Origin: Rhodopseudomonas julia
GTDB lineage: Bacteria > Pseudomonadota > Alphaproteobacteria > Rhizobiales > Afifellaceae
NCBI RefSeq assembly: GCF_030813515.1
Contig: NZ_JAUSUK010000002.1
Location: forward strand, 310,001 to 374,000
DNA length: 64,000 nt
Direction: 5' to 3'
Shown: piece after piece, positions 9,434 to 18,629 of the stretch
Layout: every line of letters starts with the position of its first letter
How positions within the stretch are numbered: position 1 is the stretch's first letter
Program-made: the position numbers and the translations under genes
The notes under the pieces: model-generated
What the model was told of the DNA's origin: nothing
Databases searched by the model: none
The model's input: only the letters and a program-made list of their open reading frames with translations

Positions 9434-10270
9434 TTAGGCCGCGACGACAGCCGATTGGCTGCCCGCGAGGCCGTAAAGGTTGCGCTGGCCGGGAACGAGC
9501 GTGAACTTGCTGCTCACGCCAACCACCGTCTCGGCGCCGCCGAGCACGAGATAGCCGTCCGGCCGCAAATTGCGCGAGACCCGATCGAGAATGTCGCCTT
9601 TCGTGGCCGCGTCGAAGTAGATCAGCACATTGCGGCAGAAGACGATGTCGAGCATTCCGAGGGTCGTGAAGGAATGCAACAGGTTGAGATTTCGGAACGT
9701 CACCATGCGTCGGATGTCTTCGGAAATCTGCCAGTTTTCCCCATTCTTCCTGAAGTATTTGAGGAGGAGCTGGACCGGGAGTCCGCGCTGAACCTCAAAC
9801 TGCGTGTAGATACCAGCGCTCGCTCGTTTCAACATGTCGTCGGAAATGTCGGTCGCAACGATTTCGATTTTGCGTCCGGCGACGATTCCCACTTTCTCGC
9901 GAAGGATCATGGCGAGAGAATAGGGCTCCTGACCGGACGAGGCCGCCGCGCACCAAATGCGCAATGGCTGCGTGACCGGACGATTGCGCAAAAGCGTCGG
10001 CAGCATCACGTCGCTGAACAAATCGAACGGCGTTTTGTCCCGGAAGAAAAAGGATTCGTTGGTCGTCATCGCGTCGACGACCGCCTTGCCGATCTCCATG
10101 GAACCCTGCCGCAGTTTTGCGGCAAGTGCTGCGATGCTCGGTAGCCCGAAATGCGTGGCCACCGGAAGAAGGCGTGACTCGAGCAGATAGGTCTTACCCT
10201 CCTGCAGCACCAGGCCCGATTGCGCCTTCAGATATCTCTGGAAGAACTCGTAGTCCGCAGGTGTGATCAT
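9434..10270 (-). CDS. cheR: Chemotaxis protein-glutamate O-methyltransferase CheR
   Basis: CheR methylates glutamates of chemoreceptors with S-adenosylmethionine and so sets adaptation. The 278-residue protein has the CheR N-terminal helical domain. Its SAM-binding motif is CAAASSGQEPYS at residues 107-118. A later segment, DIVFCRNVLIYFD, is the family's conserved NVLIYF block. The ATG overlaps the cheB stop as ATGA, and an intrinsic terminator follows, so this is the last gene of the operon. All six receptors in the window end in VRAA and lack the NWETF-type CheR tether. Methylation therefore presumably does not depend on C-terminal tethering. Confidence 0.96.
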   Translation of the reverse strand: MITPADYEFFQRYLKAQSGLVLQEGKTYLLESRLLPVATHFGLPSIAALAAKLRQGSMEIGKAVVDAMTTNESFFFRDKTPFDLFSDVMLPTLLRNRPVTQPLRIWCAAASSGQEPYSLAMILREKVGIVAGRKIEIVATDISDDMLKRASAGIYTQFEVQRGLPVQLLLKYFRKNGENWQISEDIRRMVTFRNLNLLHSFTTLGMLDIVFCRNVLIYFDAATKGDILDRVSRNLRPDGYLVLGGAETVVGVSSKFTLVPGQRNLYGLAGSQSAVVAA

Positions 10271-11460
10271 GAGCGTCCCCCTGAGATTCGTCGAACCACG
10301 CGGGGCCCGATTTCCGTTATCGGTAGAATTTCGGAGCAGGCTCCGACCTCTGCGGTCGCGCCTGGCATGCCCCAGACCACGCTCGAAGCTTCGTCCTGCG
10401 CGATGACGGCACCGCCGCCGTCGGCGATGATGGTCGCCCCCTTGGCTCCGTCGGATCCCATGCCGGTGAGAACGAGAGCAAGGGTGGCGCTGCCATAGAT
10501 GTCAGCGATCGATTGAAACATCGGATCCACTGCCGGCTTGCAGAAGTTGACGGGCGGTGCATCCGAGAGCTTGATCACCGTCGTGCCATTCGATTTTGCC
10601 ACCAGCATGTGCTTGCCACCGGGAGCCACGTAGATGTGACCGGGACGCACGGGCTCGCCATCGATCCCCTCGGCGGCCGGCCGGCCCGAAGCCTTGGCGA
10701 TGTGCTCGGCGAGGATCGTGGTGAAGGTCGGCGGCATGTGCTGTGTCACGAACACCGGGATGGTTGTCAGTGCACTGCCGGCATCGGTGAAGAAGCGGGT
10801 CAGCGCCTGCGGACCGCCCGTGGAGCTACCGATCGCCAGGGCACGCACTGCACTCATTGAAGCGGGGCGCAAACGCACCTTGGGCTTGGCTGCGGCGGGA
10901 ATCGCTGCCGCACGTGCGGTAGTCGGCGCGGATGTGCCCGGAGACTGCCGGGCCGTGGCCGGAGCAGGCGTGCGGAAGCTCTTGCCGCGACGCACCCCGG
11001 CACCAAGGCTGCGCACCTTGGAAATGAGGTCATGGCGGAAGTCCGCCGCCGCAAGCAGTCCGTTGGTGGAATCGGGCTTCGGAACGTAGTCGGCAGCCCC
11101 CAAGGTCAGAGCACGAATGCTGACCTCGGCGCCGCGACGCGTGAGCGTCGAGGCCATGATGACGGCTGTGCCCGGCCGCTTTTCGAGAATGAGCGGCAGA
11201 GCCTGCAGCCCGTCCATCTCTGGCATCTCGATGTCGAGAATGGCCACATCGGGCTGCGAACGGATGACGTCATCCACCGCGCGCCGCCCGTTGGGGTGGG
11301 AGGCGATGAGAGTGAGGTCCGGCTCTTCTGAGATCCAGCGGGCGAGGATGCCGCGAATGAAAGCGGAATCATCGACCACCATAACGCGGATGGGTTCGTC
11401 GCTCTTCGGGCGGACCGCCGCGGGACGGGCGCCGGGTGGAGGTGCGGCGATCGCGTTCAT
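10267..11460 (-). CDS. cheB: Chemotaxis response regulator / protein-glutamate methylesterase CheB
   Basis: CheB removes receptor methyl groups, or deamidates glutamines, when phosphorylated by CheA. The 397-residue protein has an N-terminal receiver with acidic pair D30-D31 and phosphoacceptor D76 in AILDIEMPEMDG. A linker of about 50 residues rich in alanine and proline follows, then the esterase domain. The catalytic serine lies in AIGSSTGGPQAL, the histidine in TQHMPPTFT and the aspartate in GMGSDGAKG. It overlaps cheR downstream and cheY upstream by four bases each, indicating translational coupling. Confidence 0.97.
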   Translation of the reverse strand: MNAIAAPPPGARPAAVRPKSDEPIRVMVVDDSAFIRGILARWISEEPDLTLIASHPNGRRAVDDVIRSQPDVAILDIEMPEMDGLQALPLILEKRPGTAVIMASTLTRRGAEVSIRALTLGAADYVPKPDSTNGLLAAADFRHDLISKVRSLGAGVRRGKSFRTPAPATARQSPGTSAPTTARAAAIPAAAKPKVRLRPASMSAVRALAIGSSTGGPQALTRFFTDAGSALTTIPVFVTQHMPPTFTTILAEHIAKASGRPAAEGIDGEPVRPGHIYVAPGGKHMLVAKSNGTTVIKLSDAPPVNFCKPAVDPMFQSIADIYGSATLALVLTGMGSDGAKGATIIADGGGAVIAQDEASSVVWGMPGATAEVGACSEILPITEIGPRVVRRISGGRS

Positions 11461-11834
11461 GTCGCCCTCGCCAGAATGCCGACGGACTCCAGCTTTTCGC
11501 GCAGGATTTCGGCGTCGTAGGGCTTCATGATGTACTCGTCGGCACCATCCTCGATGGCGCGCGCGATGTGATCGAGATCATTCTCTGTCGTGCAGAAGAT
11601 CACGCGCGGTGCTTCTCCGTCCGGCCGCTTGCGCAGAGCCCGGAGGAAGTGCGGACCGTCGGTGACCGGCATGTTCCAATCCAGAAGGATTGCGTCTGGC
11701 ATCGCTTCCTGGCACCGCTCCATCGCGGTCTCGCCATTGTCGGCCTCGCGCACTTGGAAGCTCATCTCCTCCAGCATGCGCCGGGCCACCTTTCGAACAA
11801 CGGAGGAATCATCCACCACAAGACAGGTTTTCAT
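11457..11834 (-). CDS. cheY: Chemotaxis response regulator CheY
   Basis: This single-domain receiver of 125 residues takes phosphate from CheA and acts on the flagellar switch or as a phosphate sink. All receiver landmarks are present: acidic pair D8-D9, phosphoacceptor D52 in AILLDWNMPVTDG, the threonine in FCTTEND, and the lysine in EYIMKPYD. It lies between cheW and cheB. Many alphaproteobacteria carry two CheY proteins. Only one is in this window, so a second elsewhere is possible. Confidence 0.95.
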   Translation of the reverse strand: MKTCLVVDDSSVVRKVARRMLEEMSFQVREADNGETAMERCQEAMPDAILLDWNMPVTDGPHFLRALRKRPDGEAPRVIFCTTENDLDHIARAIEDGADEYIMKPYDAEILREKLESVGILARAT

Positions 11835-11861
11835 CGCGGGCTCCTTGGAAAGCTGCTTGTG

Positions 11862-12332
11862 TCAGGCAGCAAGAGCGACAGTTACGCGGGCAAGGGCTGC
11901 TTCGACGTCCAGGATCAGCATGAGTTCGCCCGAGACGTGATAGACACCCTTGACGATCTCGGCCCAGCGCGGATCGAGGTTCGGAGGGCAGGGCTCGAGT
12001 GTCTCCTCCAGGTGCATGACCTCGCCGACCTCATCGATGATGAGGCCGAAGGATTCGCTCTTGTACTCGATGCCGACGGCCATCTTTTCCTTCGCATCGC
12101 TTGGCGGGAAGCCGAGCAGCTGACGAAGGTCGATGGTGGTGACGATGCGTCCACGCAGATTGAGGACGCCTTCCACTTCCTTGGGCGCGAGGGGAACACG
12201 TGTCACCTGTTCGGGGACGAACACCTCGTGGACCGCTGCGATCGGCAGGCCGAAGCGCTGGCCACCGATGCGGACGGTGACGTACTGATTTGCGGCCGAC
12301 GTCCGCACGTCGTGAACGTTATGCTGGCTCAT
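11862..12332 (-). CDS. cheW: Chemotaxis coupling protein CheW
   Basis: CheW links receptors to the CheA kinase in the cytoplasmic signalling array. The 156-residue protein is essentially one CheW domain with the conserved blocks YVTVRIGGQRFGLPI, VLNLRGRIVTTIDLR and FGLIIDEVGEV. The ATG at 12332 overlaps the cheA stop as ATGA. A longer in-frame start nine codons upstream would run further into cheA and is less likely. A 27-base gap separates it from cheY. Confidence 0.95.
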   Translation of the reverse strand: MSQHNVHDVRTSAANQYVTVRIGGQRFGLPIAAVHEVFVPEQVTRVPLAPKEVEGVLNLRGRIVTTIDLRQLLGFPPSDAKEKMAVGIEYKSESFGLIIDEVGEVMHLEETLEPCPPNLDPRWAEIVKGVYHVSGELMLILDVEAALARVTVALAA

Positions 12333-15088
12333 GCTGCTTCTCCATAGATCGGGGCGCATTGCTTGATCGCCGCGATGAGTTCGCTGCGATCGACCTTGGT
12401 GGCGATGCGATCGAAGCCAATGAGGTTTTCCTCACCCGGGCGGACCCGAGACTTCGCGCTGCCGAGCGCCATCAAGGGGACATGCTGCATGTCCGTCTGG
12501 CTGCGAACGGCGGCCGCGAAGGCGGCCGGGTCCATCGCCGGAGTGTCGAGGTCGGTGACCACGAGGTCGAAGCGGTGCCCTTCCGTAATCTGAGCAAGTG
12601 CATCTTCCGCGTTCGAGGCTAGAGACACCCGATATCCGGCACTGCGCAGGATCGGCTCGACCATGTTGCGGTAGAAGACGTTGCCGCCGACGAAGAGAAG
12701 CTTCTTGCCTTTGCGTTCGGCCTGTTCGGGAGCGTCCCGGAAGGCGATCTCGAGGAAGTGCGAAATGTCGACGATATCCGTCGCCTTGCCGCCGAGCACA
12801 GCGCTGCCGAGAAGCCCCGGCGTTTCGGAGGGAAGCTCGATGTTGAGCGGCTCCTGGACGATGTCGACGATTTCGTCGACCACGAGGCCCATCGTATTGC
12901 CGTTGTCGGAGAAGACGAGCATCGGCTGGGTTCCCGTCGTGCGCTGTTCCACCTCGTGGTTGACGTAGACGAGCGGGATGAGCGCACCGCGGTAGTTGAG
13001 GATCGGCTGACCGCCGGCCCATTCGACCTTTTCCGTCTCGAATTCCTCAAGGCGCGTGACGAGTGAAAGCGGCACCGCTTTCGGCTCGCGGCCACCCGCT
13101 CGGAAGACGAGCATGGAAACGGCGTCGTTCGATTCCTCCTGCTCTTCGGCGTCGGCGGTGGCGGCGGCGATCGTCTGATCGATGCTGCTCGCCGCCTGCT
13201 GGGCGACACCGTTCGGATCGACGATCATGATCACGCGTCCATCGCCAAGGATTGTCGAGCCGGAGAACATGCCGATGTGGCGCAGCATGGACGACATCGG
13301 CTTCACCACGATTTCCTCCGTGTGGAAGACCGCGTCGACGATGACGCCGAAGATCTGATTGCCGACCTGCATGACGGCAATGAAGCCGCTCTCCTGGTCT
13401 GCGACCTCGTCCTTGACGCTTCCAAGAAGCGCACCGAGATGGACGATCGGCAGGAGCTTGTCACGCAGGCGAAGGACAGGAGCGTCCTTCAGACGTTCGA
13501 TCTTGTGCTCTGAATCCGGCTGGATGCGGACGAGCTCGACCACGGCCAGCTGCGGCACCGCAAAGCGCTCACCGGCAACTTCCACGATCAGGGCCGGCAC
13601 GATCGCCAGGGTGAGCGGGATCTTGATGACGAAGGTCGAACCCTTGCCCTGGGTGGAGCGCACGTCGACATTGCCACCGATGATTTCGATGTTGGAGCGC
13701 ACGACATCCATGCCGACGCCACGGCCCGACACGCTCGTCACCTTCTCTGCCGTCGAGAAGCCGGCGTGGAAGATGAAGCGATGGATCTGGGCATCCGACA
13801 TCTTGGCCAGTTCGGCTTCCGTCGCCAGCCGGTTTTCCAGCGCTTTTTCGCGGATGCGGTCCGTGTTGAGGCCGCGACCATCATCCGAGATCTCGATGAT
13901 GATGTGGCCGCCCTCATGGAAGGCGGAAAGCCGCACCAGGCCCTTCTCGGGCTTGCCAACGAGGCGTCGCTCTTCCGTCGTCTCCAGACCGTGATCGGCC
14001 GAGTTGCGCACCATATGTGTGAGCGGATCCTTGATCAGGTCGAGGACCTGGCGGTCAAGCTCGGTCTCCGCGCCAACCATCTCCAGCTCGATCTGCTTGC
14101 CCAGATCCTGCGCGAGGTCGCGCACGATGCGGGGCAGCTTCTGCCACGCATGGCCGATCGGCTGCATGCGCGTGCGCATGACGCCTTCCTGAAGCTCTGC
14201 TGTCACCGTCGACAGGCGCTGCAGCGACACCTTGAAGTCGGAATCTTCCTGGCGACGCGCGATCTCCATGAGCTGGTTGCGGGTCAGAACCAGCTCCGAG
14301 ACCATCGTCATCAGATGCTCAAGAGCATCGAGATTGACCCGGATCGACTGGGAAGAGACGCTCGAGCTGTTATTGTTGTTGGCGCTCGGCTGCTCTTCGG
14401 CAGGTTTTTTCACCGCAGCCTCGGCCGCCTTGGCGACCGGTGCCTTTGCCGCAGGCTCTTCCTTCTTCACCGGCGCGGGCGCGGGAGAAGGCTTCTCCTC
14501 GCTCGAAGATGCCTTTTCTTTGGCTTTGGCCGGGGCCTTTTTCGCCTTTGTCTTCCCCTTGGCTGCGGGGTTTTCCACTTCCGTCTCGCGGAAGATCCGC
14601 TCCAATTCGTCGAGTGGGATCTCGCCCGGCATCAGCGGACGTTCCAGGACCTGGTCGACGATGGTGCCGACGGTCACCTCGGCCTCTTCGACGACCTCCT
14701 CTGAAACTGCTTCGCCTGCCGCCATCTTTTCCAGAAGCTCGATGAGGTCTGCGTCGCTTCCTTCGGGCTCCTGCCCACCATTCTCTTCGAGCTTCGCCAG
14801 GATCTCCTTGATCCTGTCGATGGTCTTGAGCACCAGGCTCACCGCTGCCGGCGTGACGGGCACGCCCTCGCGGAACTTGTCCATCAACGTCTCAGCCGCA
14901 TGAGCAAGCTTCGCCAGGCGAGGCAGGCCGATAAAGCCGCAGGTGCCCTTGATCGTGTGCACGAGACGGAAGATGTTGTTGAGAATGGCGGCGTTGTTTG
15001 GTTCCTGCTCGAACTTCACGAGCTCGACGTCGGCGACGTCCAGGCTCTCGTTCGTCTCAGTCAGGAACTCGCGAAGCAGTTCATCCAT
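12329..15088 (-). CDS. cheA: Chemotaxis histidine kinase CheA with extra CheW-like domain and C-terminal receiver
   Basis: CheA autophosphorylates in response to receptors and phosphorylates CheY and CheB. The 919-residue protein starts with an HPt domain (phosphoacceptor H44 in RLVHTIKGTCGF). An Ala/Lys/Pro-rich linker at about 165-245 follows. The dimerisation and ATPase domains come next (N-box MVRNSADHGLE, G1 ISDDGRGL, G2 GRGVGMDVV), and then a CheW-like P5 domain. A second CheW-like domain and a receiver from about residue 792 complete the protein. The receiver keeps a phosphoacceptor-like D846 (VVTDLDTP), but where an acidic pair is expected it reads VGGN. A canonical CheY-binding P2 was not recognised. 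The gene follows the receptor array and precedes cheW. Confidence 0.96.
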   Translation of the reverse strand: MDELLREFLTETNESLDVADVELVKFEQEPNNAAILNNIFRLVHTIKGTCGFIGLPRLAKLAHAAETLMDKFREGVPVTPAAVSLVLKTIDRIKEILAKLEENGGQEPEGSDADLIELLEKMAAGEAVSEEVVEEAEVTVGTIVDQVLERPLMPGEIPLDELERIFRETEVENPAAKGKTKAKKAPAKAKEKASSSEEKPSPAPAPVKKEEPAAKAPVAKAAEAAVKKPAEEQPSANNNNSSSVSSQSIRVNLDALEHLMTMVSELVLTRNQLMEIARRQEDSDFKVSLQRLSTVTAELQEGVMRTRMQPIGHAWQKLPRIVRDLAQDLGKQIELEMVGAETELDRQVLDLIKDPLTHMVRNSADHGLETTEERRLVGKPEKGLVRLSAFHEGGHIIIEISDDGRGLNTDRIREKALENRLATEAELAKMSDAQIHRFIFHAGFSTAEKVTSVSGRGVGMDVVRSNIEIIGGNVDVRSTQGKGSTFVIKIPLTLAIVPALIVEVAGERFAVPQLAVVELVRIQPDSEHKIERLKDAPVLRLRDKLLPIVHLGALLGSVKDEVADQESGFIAVMQVGNQIFGVIVDAVFHTEEIVVKPMSSMLRHIGMFSGSTILGDGRVIMIVDPNGVAQQAASSIDQTIAAATADAEEQEESNDAVSMLVFRAGGREPKAVPLSLVTRLEEFETEKVEWAGGQPILNYRGALIPLVYVNHEVEQRTTGTQPMLVFSDNGNTMGLVVDEIVDIVQEPLNIELPSETPGLLGSAVLGGKATDIVDISHFLEIAFRDAPEQAERKGKKLLFVGGNVFYRNMVEPILRSAGYRVSLASNAEDALAQITEGHRFDLVVTDLDTPAMDPAAFAAAVRSQTDMQHVPLMALGSAKSRVRPGEENLIGFDRIATKVDRSELIAAIKQCAPIYGEAA

Positions 15089-15124
15089 TGCGGGGGCTCC
15101 GATTGGCTTTCGGGTGGGAGGGGC

Positions 15125-16804
15125 CTAAGCGGCCCGCACCCTGTCGATGAAGGTGTCGACCTGCTGACGCAGGTTCGCAGCCTGGTTGTCGAGGTCGTTG
15201 GCGGCATGGACGATCTCGCTCGAGACGCGTCCGGTGTCATTGGCTGCAGTCGTGACGGCGACGATGTTGGAGGACACCTCCTGCGTGCCCTGCGCGGCCT
15301 GCTGGACGTTCTGGGCGATCTCGCCGGTGGCCGAGCCCTGCTCTTCCACCGAGGAGGCGATCGTCGAGGAAATTTCGTCGATCTGCTTGATCGTGCCGGT
15401 GATCGATTCGATCGCCTTGACGACCTCGCTGGTGGCTTCCTGCACGGCCGTGATCTGCTGCGAGATCTCGCCGGTGGCCTTGGAGGTCTGTTCTGCGAGC
15501 GTTTTCACTTCCATGGCGACGACCGCAAAGCCCTTACCGGCCTCGCCGGCGCGGGCTGCCTCGATGGTGGCGTTCAGGGCCAACAGATTGGTCTGCGAGG
15601 CGATATCGGTGATGAGGTTGACGACCTGGCCGATGCGCTGGGCACTGGCGGCAAGACCGCGAACCACTTCGCCGGTGTTGGAGGCCTGACCGTTCGCCTG
15701 TCCGGCGACATTGGCGGCCATCGACACCTGCTGACCGATCTCGCGGACCGAGGCGGCAAGTTCTTCAGCGGCCGAGGCAACCGTCTGGACGTTGGTCGTC
15801 GCCTGTTCGGCAGCGGCCGCGACGACTGTCGACTGACGATTGGTTTCTTCAGCGGACGAACTCATCGTGGAAGCCGACTGCTTCAATTGCGTGACGGCGG
15901 AGACAACCGAGCGAACAACGCTTGAGACTTCCCGTTCGAAGTCGTCCGCCATGGCGTGCATGGCCTTGCGCTTGTCTTCTTCGGCACGAGCCGCATTCTC
16001 TTCCTGTTCGCCGCGCAGGCGTTCAGCCTCGGCGAGACCATCGCGGAAGACAGCGATCGCCTTCGACATTTCGCCAATCTCGTTCTGCTTCTCTGCATAC
16101 GGGATCTCGGTGTCGAGCTTGCCAGCGCTCAAATCGGTCATGACGCTGGTGATGCGGCCGATCGGGCGGATCACGCCGGTGGAGACGTAGACCATTGCAG
16201 CGCCGGCGATGATGACGCCGAAGGCGATGGCTATGAACATCTGCAGGCGCGCAGAATTGTAGGCCGACACCGATTTTGCGTAGTCGCTTGCAGCGCCGTC
16301 GTTGTTGATCTGGACGGCGCTCATCAGGTCGTTGGAGAAGGAATCGAAGATCCGCTTCATCTGACCGCGAAGCAGGTCGTTGGCTTCCGTGGTCTGTCCG
16401 GCTGTGATGAGGCGGGCGACCTGCGGCTCGAGGCTGAGATACTCGGTGAACTTGGCGGAGAAATCCTGATAGAGCTTGCGCTCTTCATCGGAGGAAATCA
16501 GCGGCTCGTACTTCGCGCGAAGCGTGGCGATTTCTCCGATATTTTCCGCGATTGCAGCTTTCAGAGTCTGCTGGTCCTGCGGGTCGGTGGCCAGGAGATT
16601 GGCAATCTGTGCGATGCGCAGGTCAGAGGTGGCGGTGTTGATCTTATTGATCGTGTCGATGCTCGGGACCCAGTTGGTTGCCTCGTTCTCGACGTTCGCC
16701 TGAATCTGGGCGAGTTTGCTGACGGACGTCCATCCGAGGGCGACCATAAGGACGACCAGGACGCCGAAAATTGCCGTCAGCGTTGATTTCAAATTCAGCT
16801 TCAT
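15125..16804 (-). CDS. Methyl-accepting chemotaxis protein 1 (4HB sensor, HAMP)
   Basis: This transmembrane chemoreceptor has 559 residues. TM1 lies near 9-27, then a periplasmic four-helix-bundle-like sensor of about 155 residues, TM2 ([19 protein letters not shown]), HAMP, and a signalling domain. The tip [20 protein letters not shown] is universal in chemoreceptors. The ATG at 16804 is chosen for its GGAG eight bases upstream. It is the receptor nearest cheA. Its signalling domain is nearly identical at DNA level to that of receptor 3. It ends in VRAA without a CheR-binding pentapeptide. The ligand is unknown. Confidence 0.95.
   Translation of the reverse strand: MKLNLKSTLTAIFGVLVVLMVALGWTSVSKLAQIQANVENEATNWVPSIDTINKINTATSDLRIAQIANLLATDPQDQQTLKAAIAENIGEIATLRAKYEPLISSDEERKLYQDFSAKFTEYLSLEPQVARLITAGQTTEANDLLRGQMKRIFDSFSNDLMSAVQINNDGAASDYAKSVSAYNSARLQMFIAIAFGVIIAGAAMVYVSTGVIRPIGRITSVMTDLSAGKLDTEIPYAEKQNEIGEMSKAIAVFRDGLAEAERLRGEQEENAARAEEDKRKAMHAMADDFEREVSSVVRSVVSAVTQLKQSASTMSSSAEETNRQSTVVAAAAEQATTNVQTVASAAEELAASVREIGQQVSMAANVAGQANGQASNTGEVVRGLAASAQRIGQVVNLITDIASQTNLLALNATIEAARAGEAGKGFAVVAMEVKTLAEQTSKATGEISQQITAVQEATSEVVKAIESITGTIKQIDEISSTIASSVEEQGSATGEIAQNVQQAAQGTQEVSSNIVAVTTAANDTGRVSSEIVHAANDLDNQAANLRQQVDTFIDRVRAA
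15272..15826 (-). repeat. Homogenised signalling-domain tract, copy A (partner 18777-19331)
   Basis: This 555-bp stretch of receptor gene 1 matches 18777-19331 of receptor gene 3 at a constant offset of 3505 bases. By eye I count about eight substitutions and no gaps, while the flanking coding DNA differs strongly. The match begins and ends abruptly inside both genes. It covers the kinase-control tip and most of the signalling coiled coil. Confidence 0.85.
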
Positions 16805-16891
16805 CACGTTCTCCGTTGCCGGCTTGCCCTGCATCTAGCTTTCAAAGCTTGCTCGTGGCTGGCCGCTGATTGCTTGCCTGTTGGTGCGTTG

Positions 16892-16911
16892 GGGCGCCCC
16901 TGCGGGCGCCC
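16892..16911 (-). other. GC-rich RNA hairpin between receptor genes 2 and 1
   Basis: Two perfect GGGCGCCC octamers, each self-complementary, are separated by four bases and form an 8-bp stem just downstream of the receptor-2 stop codon. No T-run follows, so this is more likely an mRNA stability or processing element than a terminator. Confidence 0.6.
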
Positions 16912-16917
16912 GGGTGT

Positions 16918-18405
16918 TCATGCTGCCCGCACGCTCTGGATGAAGGTGTCGACCTGCTGGCGGAGCATGGAAGCCTGGCCGTCGAGATCTCCGGCGGCCT
17001 GGACGATCTCCTGCGACGCCCGACCGGTGTCGTTGGCGGCCTGCGAAACCGAGCCGATATTGTGGGAGACTTCCTGCGTGCCTTGAGCCGCCTGCTGGAC
17101 GTTCTGGGCGATCTCGCCGGTTGCCGCGCCCTGCTCCTCGACGGAGGAGGCGATGGTCGTGGAGATCTGGTCGATCTGCTTGATCGTCCCGGTGATCGCC
17201 TCGATCGCCTTCACGACCTCTGTCGTCGATTCCTGGACGGCTGCGATCTGCTGCGAGATGTCGCCCGTGGCCTTCGAGGTCTGCTCGGCGAGCGTCTTCA
17301 CTTCCATGGCGACGACCGCAAATCCTTTGCCGGCCTCGCCAGCGCGAGCGGCTTCGATGGTGGCGTTCAGGGCCAGAAGGTTCGTCTGTGAGGCGATGTC
17401 GGTGATGAGGTTGACGACCTGACCGATGCGCTGCGCGCTTGAGGCCAGACTGCGCACGATCTCGCCGGTGTTGACGGCCTGCGTGCTCGCCTGGCCGGCG
17501 ATCGTGTTGGCAATCGCAACCTGCTGGCCGATCTCCCGAACCGAGGTCGCAAGCTCCTCCGCTGCAGAGGCGACCGTCTGGACATTCGATGTTGCCTGCT
17601 CGGCCGCGGATGCGACTGCCGTCGACTGGCGGCTGGTTTCCTCGGCCGACGAACTCATGGTGGACGCCGATTGGTTCAACTGGGTCACCGCCGACGCCAC
17701 GGATTTCACGACGCTTGAAACCTCATCGTCGAAGCGGTCTGCGAGCTCGTGCATCAGCCTGCGCCGTTCTTTGTTGGCGCGGAAGGAAACCCAGAAGCCT
17801 GCGAGAGCGATGAGGATTCCGAAGAGAATGCCCGCAATCATTTCCAGGCGCGTGAAGGAGTAGGCGTCCGTTGCGTCGCGGAAGTTCTGGTCCGCCCCGG
17901 CATTGACGCGGACCACATCCGCTTCGAGGTCATCCGAGATGGCCGAGAACTGCTCTGCCATGCGGCCGGTGAAAAGGGCCATGGCAGCGTCGGTCCGACC
18001 GGATGTGGAGAGATTGATCACCCGCTCGTGGGAGGCGAGGTATTCCGCGAGATCCGCCTGAAACCTATCATAAGCGGCACGCTCTTCATCGTTGGTGATG
18101 AGGGAGCGGTACTTCTCGCTGTTGTCTGCGATGCGGGAAAGCGTCGTGGCGATCTTCGTCTCTGCGAGTTCGCGCTGTTGCTCTGTTTCCGCCGTCAGGT
18201 AATTCCACTCACCAAGCCGCAGATTGGAGACGTTGGTGTTGATGTGATTGATGGCATCGACACTCGGCAGCCAATGCGTCGCTTCGCTTTTCACGTCGCG
18301 ATAGATCGCCCCGATATTCCAAAGGGCGAGGACACCTTCTGCTACGATGACAATCATCAGAAGGGCGATGAGCGCAGGCAGAGATGCCTTCATTTTGGGG
18401 CGCAT
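16918..18405 (-). CDS. Methyl-accepting chemotaxis protein 2, lacking a HAMP domain
   Basis: This chemoreceptor of 495 residues has an N-terminal TM (about 9-28), a four-helix-bundle-like periplasmic sensor and TM2 ([20 protein letters not shown]). After a short basic segment ([17 protein letters not shown]) it passes straight into the signalling domain. The HAMP domain present in the other receptors here is absent. The tip [15 protein letters not shown] is intact. The start is the ATG at 18405, with an in-frame ATG at 18393 as alternative. A 224-base gap with hairpins separates it from receptor 3. It probably has its own transcript or differential stability. The ligand is unknown. Confidence 0.94.
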   Translation of the reverse strand: MRPKMKASLPALIALLMIVIVAEGVLALWNIGAIYRDVKSEATHWLPSVDAINHINTNVSNLRLGEWNYLTAETEQQRELAETKIATTLSRIADNSEKYRSLITNDEERAAYDRFQADLAEYLASHERVINLSTSGRTDAAMALFTGRMAEQFSAISDDLEADVVRVNAGADQNFRDATDAYSFTRLEMIAGILFGILIALAGFWVSFRANKERRRLMHELADRFDDEVSSVVKSVASAVTQLNQSASTMSSSAEETSRQSTAVASAAEQATSNVQTVASAAEELATSVREIGQQVAIANTIAGQASTQAVNTGEIVRSLASSAQRIGQVVNLITDIASQTNLLALNATIEAARAGEAGKGFAVVAMEVKTLAEQTSKATGDISQQIAAVQESTTEVVKAIEAITGTIKQIDQISTTIASSVEEQGAATGEIAQNVQQAAQGTQEVSHNIGSVSQAANDTGRASQEIVQAAGDLDGQASMLRQQVDTFIQSVRAA

Positions 18406-18547
18406 AATGGACCTCTTGCGGTTTCGCGTGGCGGCACGAAACCACTCGATCCTTGCGTGTAGCTGGGATTTATCTCTCGTTTTGAATGTAAAATTCGACT
18501 GTGGTCTTGATGCCGAACTGGGCGTGAAGGCGGCTCCAAAATGCGAA

Positions 18548-18571
18548 CAGGCTCGCCTTGCGACGAGCCTG
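18548..18571 (-). other. RNA hairpin between receptor genes 3 and 2
   Basis: CAGGCTCG and CGAGCCTG form a perfect 8-bp stem with an eight-base loop. It lies in the 224-base gap between receptor gene 3 (stop at 18630) and receptor gene 2. A second, imperfect GC-rich stem-loop follows at about 18584-18603. There is no T-run, so full termination is unlikely. Confidence 0.55.
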
Positions 18572-18629
18572 CCGGAGCTGCTGCCCGGGCCGTGCTGGCC
18601 CAGGCTCGAGATGTGTTGAAGTGATGCTG

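Noticed and set aside
16892-16911. Rho-independent terminator between receptor genes
   Set aside because: The stem is strong but no T-run follows on the minus strand, so it was recorded as a hairpin only.
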